Positions 5,570 to 8,666 of a DNA stretch of 8,666 bases are shown here, in pieces (positions within the stretch are counted from its first letter, which is position 1; the number at the start of each line of letters is the position of its first letter). The notes below the pieces were generated by a model. The model saw only the letters and a list, made by a program, of their open reading frames with translations, had not been told where the DNA came from and made no database searches. Made by a program: the position numbers and the translations under genes. Source of the stretch: Dialister sp. UBA7295 (GTDB lineage Bacteria; Bacillota; Negativicutes; Veillonellales; Dialisteraceae); the NCBI GenBank assembly GCA_002471975.1, contig DKQZ01000002.1:158-8823 (forward strand), in the 5' to 3' direction.

Positions 5570-6073
5570 TTAGAAATGATAGTTCAGACCAAAGCCAATG
5601 CCGCCCTCATTGTCTATATCGTCCCTGTCATAGTAGGTGTAGTTCACATCCAGATCAAAGGACGTGGGAACGATATCAAGCTGGAGGCCGGCCTTGTACT
5701 GTCTTTCTTCCCCGGAAATGAGGAGGCCTGCATAGGCATCGAGGGGACCCAGGACTTTGGCCCTGCCCTCTACCATACCGAATATTTTGGCATCCCGGTC
5801 ATAGTAATTTCTCGAGCCGGCGCCGACGTAGATATTTCCGATTTTGTACTTCGCATAGACGTCGGTTTCATTGCCCCGGTTGTTCCAATGACGATATTCC
5901 GCGCCGATGGCAAGCTTGGGAATCGGTTTGATTTCCAGATGACCGCCATGAATGCCGTCGGCTGCCGTATTGTAACTGTAGCCTGCGTCGATATCCATGA
6001 TCCCGCCAATGGCAAACGCGCTCCCCGCGCCTGAGAGTGCCAAAACTCCCGCCAGAATCAGAATCTTCTTCAT
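5570..6073 (-). CDS. Small predicted outer-membrane beta-barrel protein
   Basis: The product has 167 residues. It begins with a classical Sec signal peptide: KK, a hydrophobic stretch, and a likely cleavage after A21 in AFA. The mature part of about 146 residues shows alternating polar and apolar stretches rich in Tyr and Gly (around 24-35, 44-62, 69-92, 97-106, 111-120, 125-134, 138-148 and 156-167). It ends in NYHF, whose final Phe is typical of substrates of the BAM assembly machinery. The length fits an eight-stranded barrel. The start is well placed: AGGAGG (6086-6081) sits 7 bases before ATG. The gene stands alone, with its own promoter and terminator. The exact family and substrate are not recognised. 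It could be a structural or adhesin-like porin rather than a transporter. Confidence 0.85.
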   Translation of the reverse strand: MKKILILAGVLALSGAGSAFAIGGIMDIDAGYSYNTAADGIHGGHLEIKPIPKLAIGAEYRHWNNRGNETDVYAKYKIGNIYVGAGSRNYYDRDAKIFGMVEGRAKVLGPLDAYAGLLISGEERQYKAGLQLDIVPTSFDLDVNYTYYDRDDIDNEGGIGFGLNYHF

Positions 6074-6080
6074 AAGGACT

Positions 6081-6138
6081 CCTCCTTTCTTACATTCTCT
6101 CTTGACTTTATTATATACCTGATTTTCAGAAAAACATA
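6081..6138 (-). promoter_or_regulatory. Promoter, possible operator and ribosome binding site of the outer-membrane gene
   Basis: On the minus strand, TATAAT lies at 6115-6110, about 35 bases before the start codon, followed by a perfect AGGAGG at 6086-6081. The -35 zone (TATGTT at 6138-6133) is poor. A perfect 11-bp palindrome, TTTTC-A-GAAAA (6123-6133), overlaps the spacer and the edge of the -35 zone. It could bind a regulator that helps or blocks RNA polymerase. That role is inferred from position only. Confidence 0.45.
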
Positions 6139-6200
6139 TAGAAAAATTTTTAAATTTTTATAAAATGTGAAATGATGACTGTAGTAACCGTAAACTTTTG

Positions 6201-6290
6201 AATCGGGGCTGTCGGGATGATCGGGGTGATCGGGACTGTCGGGACGGTGTGCCGCTGATGCGGCACGAATATGTATGGGGATTGTGCACA
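6201..6290 (-). repeat. Hairpin plus nonamer-array module, reverse copy
   Basis: On the plus strand, five 9-nt units occupy 6201-6245 (AATCGGGGC, TGTCGGGAT, GATCGGGGT, GATCGGGAC, TGTCGGGAC). They are followed by the 7-bp hairpin GTGCCGC-TGAT-GCGGCAC (6249-6266) and GGGGATTGTGCACAG. Read in reverse this is the same lead, hairpin and array order as at 5380, with a nearly identical stem. It lies between the outer-membrane gene and typA. Confidence 0.7.
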
Positions 6291-6441
6291 GGCAGCACAG
6301 GGACGATAACGGTCAAATGCAGCTCACTCCTTTTATGCTTAGGATTGCACAGATGAACTATTCCCAGTTTTCAAATCCCACGCTGCCATGCCACGATTAC
6401 TGGTTACTGCGAACTATTAACTTTCCCAGACACCGAAGTCT
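6291..6441. other. Short gene-free stretch between module and typA terminator
   Basis: This part holds no supported gene. Around 6400-6427 there is a weak run of 7-nt steps (TTACTGG, TTACTGC, GAACTAT, TAACTTT) ending in CCC that resembles a worn heptamer array of the kind at 1027-1061. I regard that similarity as tentative. Confidence 0.3.
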
Positions 6442-6480
6442 AAAAAAATCCTCTAACTGCCACAGGCGGTTAGAGGATTT
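6442..6480 (-). terminator. Intrinsic terminator of typA
   Basis: A 16-bp stem (6446-6461 with 6465-6480, one G-T pair) closes an ACA loop. Read on the minus strand it is followed by a run of seven T. It begins 26 bases past the typA stop codon. Confidence 0.9.
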
Positions 6481-6505
6481 GTGCTTGAAAGGACTCGCAG
6501 GAGAA

Positions 6506-8326
6506 TTACTGCTGGCTCTTCTTCACGTTGGCATTCTTATAGCGTGCCTGGCGGGAGAGGACCATTTTTCTCATACGGAGGCTCTTCGGGGTGACTTCTA
6601 CCAGTTCATCATCGTTGATCCATTCGAGGGCGGATTCAAGGGTGAATTTGCGGCAGGGCGGCAGTTTGATGGCATCATCGGAGCCGGCTGCACGAGTATT
6701 GGTGAGGTGTTTCTTCTTGCAGGGATTGACGTCCATATCCTGGTCACGGGCATTTTCACCCACGATCATGCCTTCATAGACTTCTACGCCCGGTTCGAGG
6801 AACAAATCGCCACGGTCAAGAACGGAGTTCAGACCGTAAGCAGTCGTTGTGCCTGCTTCGAAAGCGACCAGGGAGCCTCTTGTTCTTTCAGGAATATCTC
6901 CCTTGTAAGGAGCATAGCCCTGGAACACGTGGTACATAATGCCCGTTCCGCGGGTGGTGGTGAGGAGTTCATTTCTGAAACCGATGAGTCCGCGGGCAGG
7001 AATGGAGAATTCCATCTTCATGTAGCCTGCCAGTTCATCCATGGAAATCATTTCCGCTCTTCTCGGGCCAAGGCCTTCCATGACGGCGCCCATGAATTCC
7101 TGGGGAACTTCGATGGTGAGGCGTTCCAGCGGTTCACATTTCTTTCCATCGATGGTTTTGTAAATAACCTGGGGCTTGGAAACTTCCAGTTCGAATCCTT
7201 CACGGCGCATGGTTTCGATGAGGACGGAGAGATGAAGTTCACCGCGGCCGGAAACCTTGAATGCGTCGGAAGTATCGGTATCTTCTACGCGGAGGGCCAC
7301 GTTGGTTTCGATTTCTTTATAGAGACGGGCACGGATATGACGGGAAGTGACGAAATCCCCTTCCTTGCCGGCAAAGGGGCTCTTGTTGACATGGAATACC
7401 ATGGACAGGGTCGGTTCGTCGATATGAATGGTCGGGAGAGCTTCGGGATTGGTGGCATCGGCTACGGTTTCTCCGATATTGATATCTTTGAACCCTGCCA
7501 TAGCGCAGATATCGCCGGCTTTGACTTCAGCTGCCGGGGTCCGTTTCATTCCCTGCCAGGAGAAGAGGGAGCCGATATGGTCGGTGCGGGATTTTTCTCC
7601 ATCCGTGATGGAAACGGTCATGCCCTGCTTTGCGGTACCGCGGGTGACACGGCCGATGGCCACTTTGCCCAGATAATCATCGGCTTCCAGGGTGGTCGCC
7701 ATGATCTGAAGGCTGCCATCCGGATCCACATCCGGGCAGGGGCAGTATTTCAGGATGGTATCAAAGAGGGGTCCCAGGTCTTTGCCTTCATCTTCCATAT
7801 GGAGTTTGGCAATGCCGTTTCTGGCGGAAGCATAGATCAGCGGGAAATCGAGCTGGTCATCATCTGCTTCCAATTCGATGAAGAGGTCCAGAATTTCGCC
7901 TTCCACGTCGGAAATACGCTGGTCCGGACGGTCGATTTTATTGATGACGACGATTGGCTTCAGCTTATGTTCCAGAGCCTTGCGGAGTACATACTTGGTC
8001 TGGGGCATGGGTCCTTCATGAGCATCTACCAAAAGCAGAACACCGTCAACCATATTGAGGATACGTTCTACTTCGCCGCCGAAATCCGCATGCCCTGGGG
8101 TGTCGACGATGTTGATCTTTACACCATTGTGCATGACAGAGGTATTCTTGGCCAGAATGGTAATGCCTCGTTCTCTTTCCAGCGGGTTGGAGTCCATGAC
8201 ACGTTCTTCCACTTTCTGGTTTTCTCTGAATACATGGCTCTGTTTCAACATAGCGTCCACAAGAGTCGTCTTGCCATGGTCGACGTGAGCGATAATGGCA
8301 ATATTGCGGATATCTTCTCTTTTCAT
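6506..8326 (-). CDS. typA: Translational GTPase TypA/BipA
   Basis: The 606-residue product is a full-length TypA/BipA, an EF-G-like GTPase that binds the ribosome and is implicated in large-subunit assembly and stress or cold adaptation in other bacteria. All G motifs are present: AHVDHGKT (14-21), the switch I region RERGITI (51-57), DTPGH (75-79), NKID (129-132) and SAR (167-169). Beta-barrel and EF-G-like domains follow (about 205-475). The family-specific C-terminal domain contains NPCKKKHLTNTRAAGSD (534-550) and ends in a short lysine- and glutamine-rich tail. No key residue is missing. The start ATG has a GGGAG ribosome binding site about 12 bases upstream, which is longer than ideal, with A-rich sequence between. 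The gene is monocistronic between its promoters and its terminator. Confidence 0.98.
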   Translation of the reverse strand: MKREDIRNIAIIAHVDHGKTTLVDAMLKQSHVFRENQKVEERVMDSNPLERERGITILAKNTSVMHNGVKINIVDTPGHADFGGEVERILNMVDGVLLLVDAHEGPMPQTKYVLRKALEHKLKPIVVINKIDRPDQRISDVEGEILDLFIELEADDDQLDFPLIYASARNGIAKLHMEDEGKDLGPLFDTILKYCPCPDVDPDGSLQIMATTLEADDYLGKVAIGRVTRGTAKQGMTVSITDGEKSRTDHIGSLFSWQGMKRTPAAEVKAGDICAMAGFKDINIGETVADATNPEALPTIHIDEPTLSMVFHVNKSPFAGKEGDFVTSRHIRARLYKEIETNVALRVEDTDTSDAFKVSGRGELHLSVLIETMRREGFELEVSKPQVIYKTIDGKKCEPLERLTIEVPQEFMGAVMEGLGPRRAEMISMDELAGYMKMEFSIPARGLIGFRNELLTTTRGTGIMYHVFQGYAPYKGDIPERTRGSLVAFEAGTTTAYGLNSVLDRGDLFLEPGVEVYEGMIVGENARDQDMDVNPCKKKHLTNTRAAGSDDAIKLPPCRKFTLESALEWINDDELVEVTPKSLRMRKMVLSRQARYKNANVKKSQQ

Positions 8327-8378
8327 TTCTTTCTTTTTCTCCCTCGGAAATACAGAAAAATTTCAATGCATCTTGGTT

Positions 8379-8407
8379 ATTATACCATAGAAAGGCAAAG
8401 ATGTTTA
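8379..8407 (-). promoter_or_regulatory. Proximal typA promoter (extended -10)
   Basis: On the minus strand TATAAT (8384-8379) is preceded by TGG, an extended -10 (TGNTATAAT). A -35 candidate, TAAACA (8407-8402, four of six matches), lies 17 bases upstream. The leader would be about 47 nt. Confidence 0.6.
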
Positions 8408-8429
8408 TAAGAAATTGTCAATACGGTTT

Positions 8430-8458
8430 ATTATAGCATGGTTTATCTGCCATTACAA
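8430..8458 (-). promoter_or_regulatory. Distal typA promoter (extended -10)
   Basis: On the minus strand TTGTAA (8458-8453) and TATAAT (8435-8430) are 17 bases apart. TGC before the -10 again makes it an extended type. It lies 51 bases upstream of the proximal promoter, so typA may be driven by tandem promoters. Confidence 0.6.
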
Positions 8459-8497
8459 TAATTATGTCAGGGAAACTTCCAGCGGGGACAGCTTTTG

Positions 8498-8548
8498 TTT
8501 CGGGGCAATCGAGGGGTATCGGGGCGGTCGGGGTTATCGGGAAGGATA
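8498..8548 (-). repeat. Nonamer-array module without its hairpin, reverse copy
   Basis: Five 9-nt units lie at 8498-8542 on the plus strand (TTTCGGGGC, AATCGAGGG, GTATCGGGG, CGGTCGGGG, TTATCGGGA). The short connecting sequence AGGATATGGGG resembles the reverse complement of the module lead (CCCCATAT), but the intervening palindrome is absent. The array abuts the left end of a MITE-like copy. Confidence 0.6.
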
Positions 8549-8549
8549 T

Positions 8550-8666
8550 GGGGCTGTACAATAATTACACAATATGTGGAAATACCGGAAGTGATAAAGT
8601 TATCAGTTATCAGTTCATAGTAATCAGTGCAGGAGGCCCGCATCAAACTGGATGGCGGGCCATTTT
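8550..8666 (+). mobile_element. Left end of a MITE-like element (partial copy cut by the window edge)
   Basis: The 117 bases match 841-950 along their full length. They start with GGGGCTGTACAATAATTACA, then carry four heptamer units (8598-8625), and end in the hairpin GGCCCGC (8635-8641) with GCGGGCC (8655-8661) followed by ATTTT. Prefix (48) and suffix (41) lengths are equal to those of the first copy. The 7-base difference is one whole heptamer. The right half should lie beyond the window. Confidence 0.7.

Noticed and set aside
6275..8410. A 711-codon open frame on the plus strand opposite typA
   Set aside because: It is fully antisense to a textbook TypA/BipA, its product is low-complexity in character (rich in Phe, His, Gly) with no recognisable domain, and no ribosome binding site is evident. 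It is a codon-bias shadow.

Overview
The window looks like chromosomal DNA from a diderm Firmicute of the class Negativicutes, possibly a Dialister- or Allisonella-like gut bacterium. The evidence is a Firmicutes-style TypA/BipA with strong Shine-Dalgarno sites and sigma-A promoters, found next to a small signal-peptide protein that ends in the aromatic residue typical of outer-membrane beta-barrels. The genus is an inference; the diderm character rests on the barrel protein.

There are three convincing genes. Positions 1237-4959 (+) encode a 1240-residue cytosolic c-di-GMP signalling protein. It has an intact-looking EAL phosphodiesterase, two GGDEF-like domains that have lost their signature motif, and about five PAS-like sensor domains. 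Positions 5570-6073 (-) encode a 167-residue predicted outer-membrane barrel. Positions 6506-8326 (-) encode the ribosome-associated GTPase TypA/BipA. Each gene has its own promoter and terminator candidates, so they look like separate transcription units. The first gene converges on the other two, and nothing suggests they share a pathway.

The rest, about 2.6 kb, is gene-poor and built from dispersed repeats in three families. (1) A MITE-like unit of 267 bp (841-1107) has imperfect 15-bp terminal inverted repeats around TGTACAA and carries heptamer arrays (AACTGAT or its complement ATCAGTT). Its right end recurs at 1-67 and its left end at 8550-8666. (2) A two-hairpin element of about 45 nt ends in a run of G. 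One clear copy lies at 5313-5357, and several decayed copies in both orientations lie between 150 and 660. (3) A module carries a small hairpin followed by an array of 9-nt units (roughly NNTCGGGNN, or its complement). It is seen at 5165-5285, 5380-5470, 6201-6290 (reversed) and, without its hairpin, at 8498-8548 (reversed). A possible relic is at 672-735.

No tRNA, rRNA, CRISPR array, riboswitch of a known class, transposase or phage gene was recognised. The most unusual content is the repeat architecture of the intergenic DNA and the domain layout of the c-di-GMP protein.
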